The position numbers and the translations under genes are program-made. From contig JAPLDK010000007.1 of assembly GCA_026391775.1 (NCBI GenBank), positions 109,341-173,340 on the forward strand: a stretch of DNA of 64,000 nucleotides, read 5' to 3'. Positions 8,705 through 19,700 of this stretch are shown here, in pieces. Under the pieces are notes generated by a model. The model was not told where the DNA came from, did not search any database, and saw only the letters and a program-made list of their open reading frames with translations. Positions within the stretch are counted from its first letter, which is position 1, and every line of letters starts with the position of its first letter. This stretch comes from Bacteroidota bacterium (GTDB lineage: Bacteria > Bacteroidota > Bacteroidia > Bacteroidales > FEN-979).

Positions 8705-11506
8705 ATGAAAAAGTTCATCTTAATAATGTGTCTGTTGATTGCATTTTGCCAAACCAGCAGGCTTAACGCCCAGATCTCTTCAGTAATGTTCGACCGTCGG
8801 GCTGCAGTTACTTTAAACGGCTTCACCCTGACCCAAATTGAAGTTAAGACACCCTATGGTATTCCTTTGTTCTCTGTGCTTATTGACAGTGCTTTTTATA
8901 ATTCCTTTTGCGCCAGGACTGAATTCAGAAATGACACTATCGTTTTTAATCTGGCTGATTCAATCGGATGTATGGTGAGTCCCGACAAAACTTGCAAGCA
9001 GGGGTTAAAGTTTATAATCCGGTTTACCAATCAGGGAAAGGGCAATCATAAAATAGAAAACCTTGTTCCTTTGGGTGAAGGGCCCGAAAAAGTGTATATC
9101 ACGGCCGGGGGGACCAAGGAATGGCCTCAATACCTCTGCCGTTCCCTGTTATTCCGTCCCGGTTATGGCCCTGTCGGAGTAATACTTCCCGATAATGCGT
9201 GGCATATGGGCTTCTCCGATCTTGTGCTCAATGATACCATTTCAATAACTGCAATGGCAAGAAGATCCAACCGTGATAAAGAAAAGACCAATGTTGACCG
9301 ATGGGCCGTGACACTGAAATCTTCAGGCTGGGTTGAATACAACCTGTACATTGATACCCATAAAGGCAATTGGCAGGAGGGGCTGAGGCTCATGTTTCAG
9401 AAGCGTTTTCTGTATGACCTGACTGCTTTTAACAACAGTATGTTTGAAAGGAAGGATCTGCAGTGGATGAGGAACAAATACATCATGCTTCTGCAGTTTG
9501 CCTGGGATGACAAATATTATGATTACCGCCAGAAGAAATTCACTTTTTACTCCTCTCTTAGCGAATATGATGACCTTACAGGCGGATATGACATTTTCAC
9601 TTTATGGCCAACCTGGCCCCGTCTCGGCCTCGACCAAAGGAACCAGTGGGATATGTATCGCGACCTGCCAGGAGGCCTGAAGGAACTGAAGAAGCAGTCA
9701 GCCCTTACCCATAGTAAAGGAAAGAAGTATTTCATTTCCTATAATCCATGGGATGAAGGTACAAGAAAGGAAGATCAAATGAATGGCATGGAAGTGTTGC
9801 TTCGTGACACCGATGCCGATGGTGTTGTGCTTGACACCAAAGGGGAGTCAAGCTTGGAACTGCAGGCGGTTGCCGACCGGGTAAGGCAAGGTATTATAAT
9901 GTACAGTGAAGGCATGGCTGTTCCAAAAGACATGCCTGGAATCGTTTCGGGCCGTGTCCATGATGCCCTGATCATGCCGCCCCCATTGAATCTCAACAAA
10001 TTCATCAAACCCGATTTTGCAATATTCAGGGTTCTGCAGTTAGCCGACGACAGGCTTCACCGTGAACTTGCCTGCGCATTCTTCAATGGCTACGGGGTTG
10101 AGATCAATACCATGAGGCCGGGAAGACCTTCATGGATAAAGGAAGAGTATGCATATATGGGCAGGACCACAAGGATACTTCGCGAAAACAATTCTGTTTT
10201 CCATAATTATCAATGGCTTCCGTTTATCCCCACACTAACCGATTCAATCTATGTTAACCGCTGGCAGGCAGGCGATAAAACGCTGTACACAATATACAGC
10301 CTGAAGCCTGCAGGCTGGGATGCTTCGTTATTCAAGGTCCCTGAATCAGATAATGAATATCACTATTTCGACCTCTGGAACCATCAGGAAGTAAAAACTA
10401 TGCCTGTGCATGGGAACAATTCTGTAAGGGTTCAGATTGAACCTTTCGACAAGAACTTTCTGAACACCAGGCGGGAAGGGAATGTAGGCTGTATTGCCCT
10501 TCTGCCTCAGCTTATCGAATGCAGAGATATGGGTGATACACTGATGTTCAATGCCGGGAAGGGGGATAAACTGAAGGTATTCGGTGAGAATCCAAGCTAT
10601 CATAGCAAAGGATATGAATTCCCTGCCAAGAGAGGAAAAATCCCTTACCGGGAGATCTTTGGCGAGGCCTGCCCTAAAATTGTAGTACAGCTTTTTGAAA
10701 AGGAAGAGTTGCTTGATGAAACTGTGGTCTATCCCAAGGCAACTATACCACGCCTGGTTTCCTGTATAAAACCCTCAACTCCTGCCAAAGCAATTACTGA
10801 AGGTATGGTTGAGATCCCCTCTGGAAAATTCAGATTTTATACCCAGAGGGATCCACAGTCCCAGGATGCATTTATTGCATTTCATGATTATAACGATACA
10901 GTGGTTAAAACGATGAAAAAGTTTTTCATGGACAGATACCCTGTGACCAATCGTGACTTTCTCCGTTTTATCCGGGCAGCACATTATCAGCCAAAAGATA
11001 CTTCATCATACCTGAAATTTTGGAAAGACAGGCATTCACCCGAACAGGCAGATGAAAATAAACCTGTTGTTTATATCAGCCCGGACGATGCTGCTGCATA
11101 CTGCAGGCAGCTGGGGAAAAGGTTGCCATCGGAGCAAGAATGGCAGTATGCAGCCCAGGGAACGGATATGAGAAAATTTCCCTGGGGTAACAAAGCCGAT
11201 TCCACCCTTTGCAATTTTAACCTTAACCATGAAACAGAGGTAAGCGCTTTTCCTGGGGGAGCAAGTCCTTTTGGGGTTGAAGATATGATTGGCAATGTTT
11301 GGCAGTTGACGAATGATGTATATTATAACGGAGCCTATTATTATACCATTATTAAGGGAGGGAGTTATTATCATCCGACCCAAAGCATATGGTATGTCAC
11401 AGGAGGGCCAATGCCTGCTTATCATCCGGAAATGCTGCTGCTGATTTCGCCCGGACTTGACAGAAATTCAACGGTAGGCTTCCGTTGCGTAAAAGATGCT
11501 GATTAA
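8705..11506 (+). CDS. Secreted glycosidase-like protein with C-terminal formylglycine-enzyme-like (SUMF1) domain
   Basis: A protein of about 933 residues starting at ATG 8705 with a signal peptide ending near NAQ. Residues up to about 230 look like a beta-sandwich. The middle (about 250-560) resembles a TIM-barrel glycosidase, with a strand-end aspartate in DADGVVLDTKG and a glutamate in MYSEGMAVP as candidate catalytic residues. From about residue 695 a SUMF1/FGE-type domain follows: FFMDRYPVTNRDFLRF, GKRLPSEQEWQYAAQG, FPWGNKAD, DMIGNVWQLTNDVY, KGGSYY and GFRC. The two active-site cysteines of true FGE that follow GGS are absent, so this domain is probably structural or ligand-binding. It heads the carbohydrate cluster; the substrate is unknown. 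Confidence 0.7.
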   Translation: MKKFILIMCLLIAFCQTSRLNAQISSVMFDRRAAVTLNGFTLTQIEVKTPYGIPLFSVLIDSAFYNSFCARTEFRNDTIVFNLADSIGCMVSPDKTCKQGLKFIIRFTNQGKGNHKIENLVPLGEGPEKVYITAGGTKEWPQYLCRSLLFRPGYGPVGVILPDNAWHMGFSDLVLNDTISITAMARRSNRDKEKTNVDRWAVTLKSSGWVEYNLYIDTHKGNWQEGLRLMFQKRFLYDLTAFNNSMFERKDLQWMRNKYIMLLQFAWDDKYYDYRQKKFTFYSSLSEYDDLTGGYDIFTLWPTWPRLGLDQRNQWDMYRDLPGGLKELKKQSALTHSKGKKYFISYNPWDEGTRKEDQMNGMEVLLRDTDADGVVLDTKGESSLELQAVADRVRQGIIMYSEGMAVPKDMPGIVSGRVHDALIMPPPLNLNKFIKPDFAIFRVLQLADDRLHRELACAFFNGYGVEINTMRPGRPSWIKEEYAYMGRTTRILRENNSVFHNYQWLPFIPTLTDSIYVNRWQAGDKTLYTIYSLKPAGWDASLFKVPESDNEYHYFDLWNHQEVKTMPVHGNNSVRVQIEPFDKNFLNTRREGNVGCIALLPQLIECRDMGDTLMFNAGKGDKLKVFGENPSYHSKGYEFPAKRGKIPYREIFGEACPKIVVQLFEKEELLDETVVYPKATIPRLVSCIKPSTPAKAITEGMVEIPSGKFRFYTQRDPQSQDAFIAFHDYNDTVVKTMKKFFMDRYPVTNRDFLRFIRAAHYQPKDTSSYLKFWKDRHSPEQADENKPVVYISPDDAAAYCRQLGKRLPSEQEWQYAAQGTDMRKFPWGNKADSTLCNFNLNHETEVSAFPGGASPFGVEDMIGNVWQLTNDVYYNGAYYYTIIKGGSYYHPTQSIWYVTGGPMPAYHPEMLLLISPGLDRNSTVGFRCVKDAD

Positions 11507-12453
11507 TTTTTAAGAAGCCAGGCGTCTTTGTAATGTGTTTTGATTTCCTTAAGTTTTATCATTGCCGCGGTTTTATCGGATGTCTCGAAAACGGCAATCC
11601 TGGCCTTACCTGCCTTTTCAAGGCTTTTTGCAGAAGGGAATCCCTTTTCAGAATAGAATTTTACAAATTTGGGGGCGTCTTTCAGAGGTACGTTGCTTCT
11701 GACTATGATATAATAGGTTACCGGGCCTGCAGTCTTATGATTTAAAGGGGGAGCAATGGCATCTTCGTTAAGTATCGGTTGTTTATCCTTGACAACAGCA
11801 CTGGCAGATTCCGTTTTTTTACCGGTATCCGCTGTTTCATTGTTTACCGGCACTTCTCCTCGTATAAGAGGCGGGCCATAAGGATCAGGAACCTGACCAA
11901 ACCAGGCACACGCATAATTTTCATAGATCCCGATACCAATGGCTTCCCACTTATTGCCTTGCCACTTGCCGGTGTTCATTAGGAAACTGTTGAAATAATC
12001 AATTGATCTCCAGAAATTTATAACACTGTCGATATCCACCTGGTTATTCTCCCAGTAAACGATTTCATACCCTTTATCTTTATATGGCGTCAATTCCTTT
12101 GGCTTGTCCCATACCGAATTCTTCTTGTTCTCATCCCTGGGATAACAAAAAGCTTTCCACGGACCCTTATCCGACCATGAATGGAAATTACACGGTTCCT
12201 GGTCAGGATGATGGAAAAACAGATCCTTTACATGGGCTGAGGCCACATAACAAAGCGATACAGATAGCGGAATGGGAGGGAGGTCATACCTTTTGCGGTA
12301 ATCATTGATCATCCTGTAGAGCCTCATTTCTTCCTCTGTGATCCTGAAATTGCCGGGTATGTTATTCACCTGTTTCTGCAATGACTGGGCATTGCCTGCC
12401 ATAGCAAACAGCAAAAAGATCAGCATGAGAATATTCGTGGTATTCCTGATCAT
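11503..12453 (-). CDS. Secreted CAP (SCP/PR1) domain protein with C-terminal SPOR domain
   Basis: A 316-residue protein with a signal peptide ending near GNAQ. Residues about 40-190 form a CAP domain: a first helix MRLYRMINDYRKRYDLPP, a histidine in NFHSWS, a glutamate in YEIVYWE, and IGIGIYENYACAWFGQ at the end. A linker rich in acidic, proline and alanine residues leads to a domain at about 238-316 (TYYIIVRSNVPLKDAPKF to the C-terminus) with the beta-alpha-beta pattern of SPOR, which binds denuded glycan strands of peptidoglycan. A cell-wall-bound secreted protein is likely. Its stop overlaps that of the convergent glycosidase-FGE gene, and the next minus-strand gene ends 74 bp upstream. 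Confidence 0.75.
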   Translation of the reverse strand: MIRNTTNILMLIFLLFAMAGNAQSLQKQVNNIPGNFRITEEEMRLYRMINDYRKRYDLPPIPLSVSLCYVASAHVKDLFFHHPDQEPCNFHSWSDKGPWKAFCYPRDENKKNSVWDKPKELTPYKDKGYEIVYWENNQVDIDSVINFWRSIDYFNSFLMNTGKWQGNKWEAIGIGIYENYACAWFGQVPDPYGPPLIRGEVPVNNETADTGKKTESASAVVKDKQPILNEDAIAPPLNHKTAGPVTYYIIVRSNVPLKDAPKFVKFYSEKGFPSAKSLEKAGKARIAVFETSDKTAAMIKLKEIKTHYKDAWLLKN

Positions 12454-12527
12454 CTTTAAAAGGATATCAACAATTTATACGGAAACTCATGGAAATAGTT
12501 ACCTGTCAAATATTCCCGCCTTCACAT

Positions 12528-14675
12528 TTATTTAACCTGATATTCTTCGATAAGCATTCGGGCAATAATTGAATCCCAAATATAGTTAGGCGGGGAATTA
12601 AGCACCTCATTATCAGGGCTGAACGATTCCCAATAATTATGATTTTTCTTCAGTTGGACGACCGCTGCGTTCAGCATCTTACCGGCAAGCTGGTGAGCCA
12701 GGTCTGTGTAGCCGTTTTCTCTCAGCCCTTCATAAACCATGTAATCCCAAAGTAACCACACAGGTCCGTTCCATTTGCAGCAGTAATCAACATAAGGACT
12801 GTACCATGGGTCCTGTGCCGATAAAGTCGGGACTCCGTACCTTCTCCAGAATTTTGTTGTATCAGTAAGGGCTTTAATAAGTTTTTCCGCACGGTCTTTT
12901 GGCGCCGCACCTGCCCAAAGTGCAAGGAAAGCTATGATTTCCTGCCTTCGGAGGTCCCTGGTCATGAAATACCAGCTATGATTCTTTTTATTGACCGAAT
13001 AGTAGAAGCCGGTACTATCGTCCCACATTCTTTTGTTGACAAGCCTGATAACGGCATCAGCCTTTTCTTTCCACATATGGGACTCTTCCTTTTTCCCAAG
13101 GGCTTCGGCCATCAGTGAAAGTGATTTTTCTTCCTTGACAACCATCAGGGTCAGGTCGAGACATTCCAGTTCATCGGAAATATCTTCCTTATCCACGTCC
13201 AGGTATCGCTCGGCAGAAACCTGGAACACAGCATTATACCAGTCTCTTACATTTTCGATAATACCGTAGGGCCCCCACTCAAAGGTGCTGTCATGGTCGG
13301 TATCCCTGTTTCTGATCAGCCAATCCACATACCTGCTGCCGGATATATATGCGTCTTCAAGAAAACGCCTGTCTTTGCTCACTTTAAAAACTTCCCAGTT
13401 GATCCAGTTAAAGAATGGGGCGGAGGTAGTTGGCATATTCTTGTGGGGATAATCCTGTAAGCCCCTTGGCCCATGCCTGTAAGCAATAAATCCGTCATCC
13501 CTCTGCTGTTCCATGTATACCCGCTGTGAACCCTGGGCCGATGCGGGATCCATATAAACATAGGCAAGCATGCTTAAGGATTCATGCAGCACCTGGTGGC
13601 CATGCCCCCAACCCCATAATGGGTTGCGGGAGAATGCATAAGAATTGAAATTTGTTTTTCCCGAAGGTGGATACATACAGCCCCTGACCAGGTTGAATGC
13701 CCCCAGGTAGGCAATCTTTTCATCCCTTGTCCTGAAATTTATCCTCGGGATTTTTGAAAATAAAATAAGGTCATCCTCATAAAAAGTTTTCAACAAGGAG
13801 GTTTTCATTGTTTCCACATCTTTCATCAGGGCCTCCCGGTCCTCATTCTGCCCCTGGAAACCCCGGAGTACCCTGAATGAAACCTTCTGGCCCGGGGCCA
13901 GCCTCTTTTTGAAATTCAGTGCTATGAACCGGCAAAACCCCTGCTTCCTCTGGTTTAGGGTATCGCTGCGTTTATCAGAATAGAAATCAGTCTTAATGGT
14001 ATTATAAAAGGAAGAAATATCACCAAAATAAGCTCCATAAGTATATGGGGCCGGGCTAACTGTAAAGATGTCACGTACCTTTGTGGGATAACCGTATTCC
14101 ATTTTAAGGCTGCTGATAAGACGGTAAGGGCTTTCATAACGGTGAACAACATAAGCTTTATTCACAGAATCAAAACGAATTACCTCCATTGAATCATTTT
14201 CTGCTTCCAGAATGGGGTATACCGAAATCTCGTGGCTGATTTTATCGGTACTGCTCACCTCAAGGTCAACAATGGCCAGGGTCGAACTATAGACCAGGAA
14301 TGTTTCCTTCACATGAATGCCCCTGAAAGGCTCATACTCCATAATTGCCATATCGGGGAAGGAGAAATTCACTACAGGTTTCCTGAAATATTCCGCCATC
14401 TTTCCCACCACAACCTGATCAATTTTCCACAGGCAATAAAGCCGGCCGGCATGATCGCTTGAATAATTTACCGGCATACAGCATGAGTAATAATCCATCT
14501 TATAGGCTTTGTCACCGTATAACCTCGACCTGGCTATGGCCGCCGCATAGGTAGTAAACAAGGGATCATCGGAACGGGCATCGATCCGCACATAATCCTC
14601 AACCGGTTTGAAATTCTGGCCAAAACCAGGCAAAACCAGAAGGAAAAGCGTGATTAACAAAGAAGTTCTTTTCAT
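12528..14675 (-). CDS. Secreted six-hairpin glycosidase (MGH1-like/GH63-related), paralogue 1
   Basis: A 715-residue protein with a signal peptide ending near GFGQ. An N-terminal beta-sandwich region (about 20-290) precedes an (alpha/alpha)6 barrel (about 300-715). Barrel markers are MPTTSAPFFNWINWEVFK, RNRDTDHDSTFEWGPYG (candidate acid Asp), WNGPVWLLWDYMVYEGLR, and NYWESFSPDNE (candidate base Glu near the end). GH63-type and mannosylglycerate-hydrolase-like enzymes share this layout and cut alpha-linked glucose or mannose. The neighbouring gene is a paralogue of the same architecture. The gene starts with a 4-bp overlap of the stop of the upstream gene, so it is translationally coupled. The exact substrate is unknown. 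Confidence 0.78.
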   Translation of the reverse strand: MKRTSLLITLFLLVLPGFGQNFKPVEDYVRIDARSDDPLFTTYAAAIARSRLYGDKAYKMDYYSCCMPVNYSSDHAGRLYCLWKIDQVVVGKMAEYFRKPVVNFSFPDMAIMEYEPFRGIHVKETFLVYSSTLAIVDLEVSSTDKISHEISVYPILEAENDSMEVIRFDSVNKAYVVHRYESPYRLISSLKMEYGYPTKVRDIFTVSPAPYTYGAYFGDISSFYNTIKTDFYSDKRSDTLNQRKQGFCRFIALNFKKRLAPGQKVSFRVLRGFQGQNEDREALMKDVETMKTSLLKTFYEDDLILFSKIPRINFRTRDEKIAYLGAFNLVRGCMYPPSGKTNFNSYAFSRNPLWGWGHGHQVLHESLSMLAYVYMDPASAQGSQRVYMEQQRDDGFIAYRHGPRGLQDYPHKNMPTTSAPFFNWINWEVFKVSKDRRFLEDAYISGSRYVDWLIRNRDTDHDSTFEWGPYGIIENVRDWYNAVFQVSAERYLDVDKEDISDELECLDLTLMVVKEEKSLSLMAEALGKKEESHMWKEKADAVIRLVNKRMWDDSTGFYYSVNKKNHSWYFMTRDLRRQEIIAFLALWAGAAPKDRAEKLIKALTDTTKFWRRYGVPTLSAQDPWYSPYVDYCCKWNGPVWLLWDYMVYEGLRENGYTDLAHQLAGKMLNAAVVQLKKNHNYWESFSPDNEVLNSPPNYIWDSIIARMLIEEYQVK

Positions 14676-16756
14676 TTCACTGAATATTCATCGATTAGCA
14701 TTCTGGCAGCAATACCGGCCCAGATATAAGTCTTGTTCCATCCTGCCTGGTGTTCGTCGGCACTGTAAAACTCCCAGAAAACATGATCCTGCTTAAGGTG
14801 CCAGATCATATTATCAAGGACCCGGTTTACAAGTTCCGAAGCATCCTGATTATAGCCGTAATCCCTCAGACCCCGGTAAATCAGGTATTCCCATTGCACC
14901 CATACAGGTCCATTCCAGTAGCCGATCGGATTATAATAATCTGATCTCGCTGTCAGGGTCGGTATTCCATAGAGCCTGTGGAATTCCTTGGGGTCCCTCA
15001 AAGACCTCATCAACTGACCGGCATTTTTCGTATTGCATACTCCCGCCCAGAGTGGGAGGAATCCAATTATTTCTTTAATCTTCAGATCGTTAGCATTGCG
15101 AAAAGTGAACCCCTGGTCCAGCTTGTTTATGTTATAATAAAAACCGGTGGTGGTATCCCACATAAAATGGTTTATCAGGGCCGACCGCTGCTTTGCCAGA
15201 TCTTCCCACTGCCGGGCATCAGCTGCCAACCCCAGGGTTTTAGCCATCTCCGACAGCGACCTGGCTTCCATCACCAGCATGGAGTTTACATCCGGGCCTT
15301 CAAAGCTCATGGGCCTGCCCACCTTATCCCATACGGCAACCCTGGCATCACGAACAGACTCAAGTTCTCCTTCAGCTCCCCATTCGCAAAGCCCGTTCAG
15401 ATTAGAATCCCTGTTTTTAACAAAGAATGTGTAAAATTTCTTTCCGGAAATATAGGCTTCCTGAAGAAACTTCCTGTCCTTGCTGATCTTATACACTTCC
15501 CAGTTTATATAATTGAACCAGGGAGCGGATGTCGTTAGCTGGTTTGCATAGGGTATGGTTTCGTCAAGGTAAGGCCCGGTGCGGTAATTGATATAACCAT
15601 CAGGCTGCTGCCTATGGATGAATACCCTCTGTGAATTCATGGCACTTACGGGATCCATATATACATAAGCCAGCATGCTCAGGCTCTCATGGAATACCTG
15701 TCCGCCATACCCCCATCCCCATTTTGGCTCCCTTGAGAATACATAGTAATTTGTCCTGCATTTTCCTTCAGACGGCATCATGCACTGCCTCATCAGTGAG
15801 AAACAGCTCCAGTAAAGCATTTCATTATCACGGCCTGGAAGTTTTACCTGTAGTATCTTACTGTATACTTTTTCATCTTCCCTGACGATGTTCGCCGGGT
15901 CAACATCCATCAGGGGCTTTAACTTGCGGAATGCGTCCTGCATTCTTACGTTCACATCTTCCAGGCCAAAAACTATCCGGAACCTGGTTGATTCACCCGG
16001 TTCAAGGCGGATAGTCCTCATCCCAAACACGGCCATGGTCCCGGGCGATGACATTTTTTTTAACTGAATGCTTCGCCGTATGTCATCCAGGGGTCCGGCC
16101 GGTCTAGGGGTTTTGGTTCCTGCATTAAAACTTAAAACAATCATGGAATCGAGCTTCAGACCTGGTAAGAGGTATGCCCGCAATGAAGTGATTATGGGTA
16201 TCTGATGCTCTTTCATCCAGGAATCAGGCTTTTTATACAAGGGGTAATAATAGCCGTCAGATAAATTATCATGCTGAAGATTGACAATACTGTCGGCAGA
16301 TGGATAATAATGATAAGGGATAAGTGTGATCTGGCTAACAAATTTTCCTGAGTTGCAGACAACATAATCAATGAAGGCTGAGCCGGAAGAAAATACATCA
16401 AAAGATACATCGACCCTGATGTCCTTAAAGGCATAATAATAATACTTTAATATATCACTATATGAAGTAGTTATAACAGGTTCCATGAATAATTCCTTCA
16501 ACCTGAACCTGGTCTCATTTCCAATGCTTGAAGCAAGCCCGAAATTGGGCCCGTCGGAGGAGATCATCTCGACCCCGCTTTCAGCATCATTGAATAAAAA
16601 CTGGTAGCCCTGGTCAAGTTTGTAAGTTGAACGGGCAAGGGGAGCTGCATAGGTTGTAAACAAGGCATCGGACCTGGTAGCATGGAGGTTCGAAAGAAAT
16701 TGCCCTGAACCCCGGTAACATGTTATCAGCAGGAATAAAAATAAAAATTTTCTCAT
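14672..16756 (-). CDS. Secreted six-hairpin glycosidase (MGH1-like/GH63-related), paralogue 2
   Basis: A 694-residue protein with a signal sequence, the same domain order as the downstream neighbour, and shared blocks along its length: HATRSDALFTTYAAPLARS at the N-terminus, QVFHESLSMLAYVYMDP in the barrel, SAPWFNYINWEVYKISKDR, KNRDSNLNGLCEWGAEGE (candidate acid), YWNGPVWVQWEYLIYRGLR, and VFWEFYSADEHQAGWNKTYI (candidate base Glu). The two genes are evidently an ancient tandem duplication. It overlaps the stop of the 1156-residue gene by 4 bp (16753-16756) and its own stop overlaps the next start by 4 bp (14672-14675). Two related enzymes side by side suggests two linkages or chain ends of one glycan. 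Confidence 0.78.
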   Translation of the reverse strand: MRKFLFLFLLITCYRGSGQFLSNLHATRSDALFTTYAAPLARSTYKLDQGYQFLFNDAESGVEMISSDGPNFGLASSIGNETRFRLKELFMEPVITTSYSDILKYYYYAFKDIRVDVSFDVFSSGSAFIDYVVCNSGKFVSQITLIPYHYYPSADSIVNLQHDNLSDGYYYPLYKKPDSWMKEHQIPIITSLRAYLLPGLKLDSMIVLSFNAGTKTPRPAGPLDDIRRSIQLKKMSSPGTMAVFGMRTIRLEPGESTRFRIVFGLEDVNVRMQDAFRKLKPLMDVDPANIVREDEKVYSKILQVKLPGRDNEMLYWSCFSLMRQCMMPSEGKCRTNYYVFSREPKWGWGYGGQVFHESLSMLAYVYMDPVSAMNSQRVFIHRQQPDGYINYRTGPYLDETIPYANQLTTSAPWFNYINWEVYKISKDRKFLQEAYISGKKFYTFFVKNRDSNLNGLCEWGAEGELESVRDARVAVWDKVGRPMSFEGPDVNSMLVMEARSLSEMAKTLGLAADARQWEDLAKQRSALINHFMWDTTTGFYYNINKLDQGFTFRNANDLKIKEIIGFLPLWAGVCNTKNAGQLMRSLRDPKEFHRLYGIPTLTARSDYYNPIGYWNGPVWVQWEYLIYRGLRDYGYNQDASELVNRVLDNMIWHLKQDHVFWEFYSADEHQAGWNKTYIWAGIAARMLIDEYSVK

Positions 16757-19700
16757 TTCAGATAGATCTTTAAGGGAACCTGGGTGAACATTTTTCCCTG
16801 ATCGGGGAAAAGAATCCGGATTGTATAAATATTCCCGCTTTTCGTCAGCAGGACCGCGTTGTCAATATGGTCAATGTCCTGGTCGTTCACCCTCAACATG
16901 ATTTCTCCTGAAGTGCCAGCCTTATTTTCAGCAAGGATTGAATAAACATTTCCGCTCAGGCCGCTGTCTATAATCCTCAGTCCCTCAGCGCTATTTCCTG
17001 GTTTTGGATCAGTAACGACCGGCAGCACATTTATTCCATTTCTGAATTCAATTTCGACCAGATCAATGCCGTCGGGCTTAAATTCAAGTTTGGCACGTAT
17101 GCCTTTGGATGTATTTTCTATTGAGAACGGGACATCCCTATGGTTGAGCTTACATGACAGAAGTTGTGTTCCAGTGGGCAATAATGGAGCAAATTCAACA
17201 GTAATTGCTTCTCTGTATTCCGATGTAAACCTGTAGGAGAATGTATTTCCGTTTCTTTTAAACTTCATGCTGATGATCTTGGTGCCGATCCTGATGTTCC
17301 TGACTTCGAGCGAGTCCCATCCGGCAGGAAGGGCAGGGGCCAGTTTGAGTAAGCGTTTTCCTGCATCTACATACAGGCCCAGAAGGCCTTCAAGGGCAGG
17401 CTGTATTACCATGGTCTCCGACCAGCATTGGTTTGCACATACCCCGGAAGGCTTGTAAACAGCACCGTTCAACACTTCCTCAACAGTTCCCAAAGCCCAG
17501 GACTTATATACATTTAGATTATTCATCATATGCGAAAAACCCTGAACAGAATTGCCATAACGGTATTCGGCCATTGAAGCCCAGCCTGTGAATAACGGCC
17601 ATACACTCCCGTAATGATAACCTGTAGGTTTAAACAGACGGCTGTCGTCCCTTATTATTCTTACTCCCCAGTTGGTTGTAAATAAGTTGGAGGCGTACTG
17701 CCTTAACACAGAAGCTGCCTTGTCCGGGTCGGCCAGCCCGAATCCCAGGGGAACTGCGGGCAATACCGTGGGCTCTGCACGGAAACTGCCATCCACATTT
17801 TTTCCATAATTAAAAAAGGATGTACCCGGATTCCAGAAATCTTTATTGATGATCTGGTTTATTACCTCCGCTTCATCCCTGTACCTGTCTTTGTCCTGCT
17901 CCTTCATGAATGCTGCCATATTGGAAGCCTCCTTCAAAGCTTCACTCCAGCATCCTGTCATGTAAAAGGTTGCATGCGAGCCATATAACTCGCCTCCTTC
18001 GACCCAGCCATGTCCTACATTGGTGTTTTCGATCAGATGGTCTTTATCTGTATCCGTGGAAAAACAGAAATCGATGGCCTTGAGGATATGCGGCCAGCTT
18101 TGACGCAAAAAAGCCGTATCGTTTGAGAACCTGAAATATCGTCCGGCAAGTATTATATATAATGGGGTTGCATCGGAAGCATCATAATGAACTATCCCCG
18201 AAGTGCTTGCTTCATGAAAGATTTTCCCGTTCAGGTCCTGGTATTTCTGGTAAAACTCAAGTTCCGACTTCACCTTCTCATAATCGCCGGCGTCGAGCAA
18301 AGCAAAGCCGCTCCATTGCCCGTCCCTGCCGAAATACCATGCATAGCCCGGCCTTCCGCTCACTTTCTGTGCCCCGTCCCAGCCATACCTGGTGGTCGCA
18401 TAACCGGCAACCATAGATTTCCCCATACCGGGAGTATTCACGAAGAATTTATCGGTCGACACAACTGCCCATAAATAACCTTTGTTGAAATTGGCATCCG
18501 GGGATGAGATCATCAACCTGCTTTTATAGAGTTCAGTGGTATGCTGAATTGCATGCTGAAAAATCTCTTCAGGTGATGCTGAATACTTTTCATAACATTG
18601 CCTGATTGTCTTGCTGTCTTCTCTTCCTGCGGCATAAACTACATCAAGCTGGTCATTCATTTCAAGCCTGTATTGAAGGAATCCTGCTGCCTGGAATTTA
18701 TCCGTGTGAACACCCACGGCTTTGTAGTTTTTATCAATTGAAAAGTCCGAAAACTGTCCGGAGATTTGTTGAACTGCCGGTTTGTTGGCGCCAAGGAAAA
18801 CATTCAGCAAGCCCGATTTATCAGTAAATCTTAAGGCCTGGATGTCATCAAGCCAGGCATGGCATATACTCCCGCTTACTTTCTCAGAATAAGGCCACAT
18901 CCATCTTAAATTAGATTTAAGGAGGATGAAAAGTTCGGCTCCGTAGACCCCCTTATATTCATAATGCAGCACCCCGGCGGGGTCCAGGGGATCATTCACA
19001 ATGATCTCCTTCAGATAAGCCCTTGGAAATTTATACTGACGGCAGAAGTAAGAGGGATGGGCAATTACCTCAGGACGCTGATCCTTAAGCCAGTAAATGG
19101 TATCCTTATAATCGAATTTGATCCCCACCTCATAATCTCTGAAAGCCATGAAAGGATGCGCCCAAAGCTCCTCAATGCCCCCGTTCCCGGTTCCCATGGT
19201 CAACAACCGCTCACCTGCTACATCCCAGGAGTCATTGGAAGAGAATCTGCTTTCCATTGCAACCGGGTCTGCCGGCTCATCCCAGCGATAGCCAGGTTTT
19301 ACCAACTTTGCCTGACCCGGTAGGGAATCCCTGCCACATTCCAAAACAGTGTTGGGTGAGTAGTCCCAGTAATGAACATCTTGTGACTGTATAGTTCCGG
19401 CGAGATACTCAAGACAGTTCCGGGTGAATTTTTCCAGGTGCAAACGGTTAAGATTGGGCTGAGAAAAGTCCATATACCCCCCAATAGCCAAAACTTTCCC
19501 TTTCCCGCAATTATATTCCAAAACTATTTTCGATTCTTCGCGAAGGAATATGTAATCCCAATCAACTGCGATGACTTTGCCGGCTGCCGGCAGCTTTTCC
19601 CCGAAATATCCGCAAAGGCCTACGCTCTGGTCAGTTAAAGGCCGCAAAATATAAGCGCCGCCGTTCATTCCCCTGAAAACAGGATGGTCTATGAAAGCAT

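Noticed and set aside
14978..15538. A 186-codon open frame opposite the second glycosidase paralogue
   Set aside because: Shadow of the conserved glycosidase frame; composition and lack of domains do not support a gene.
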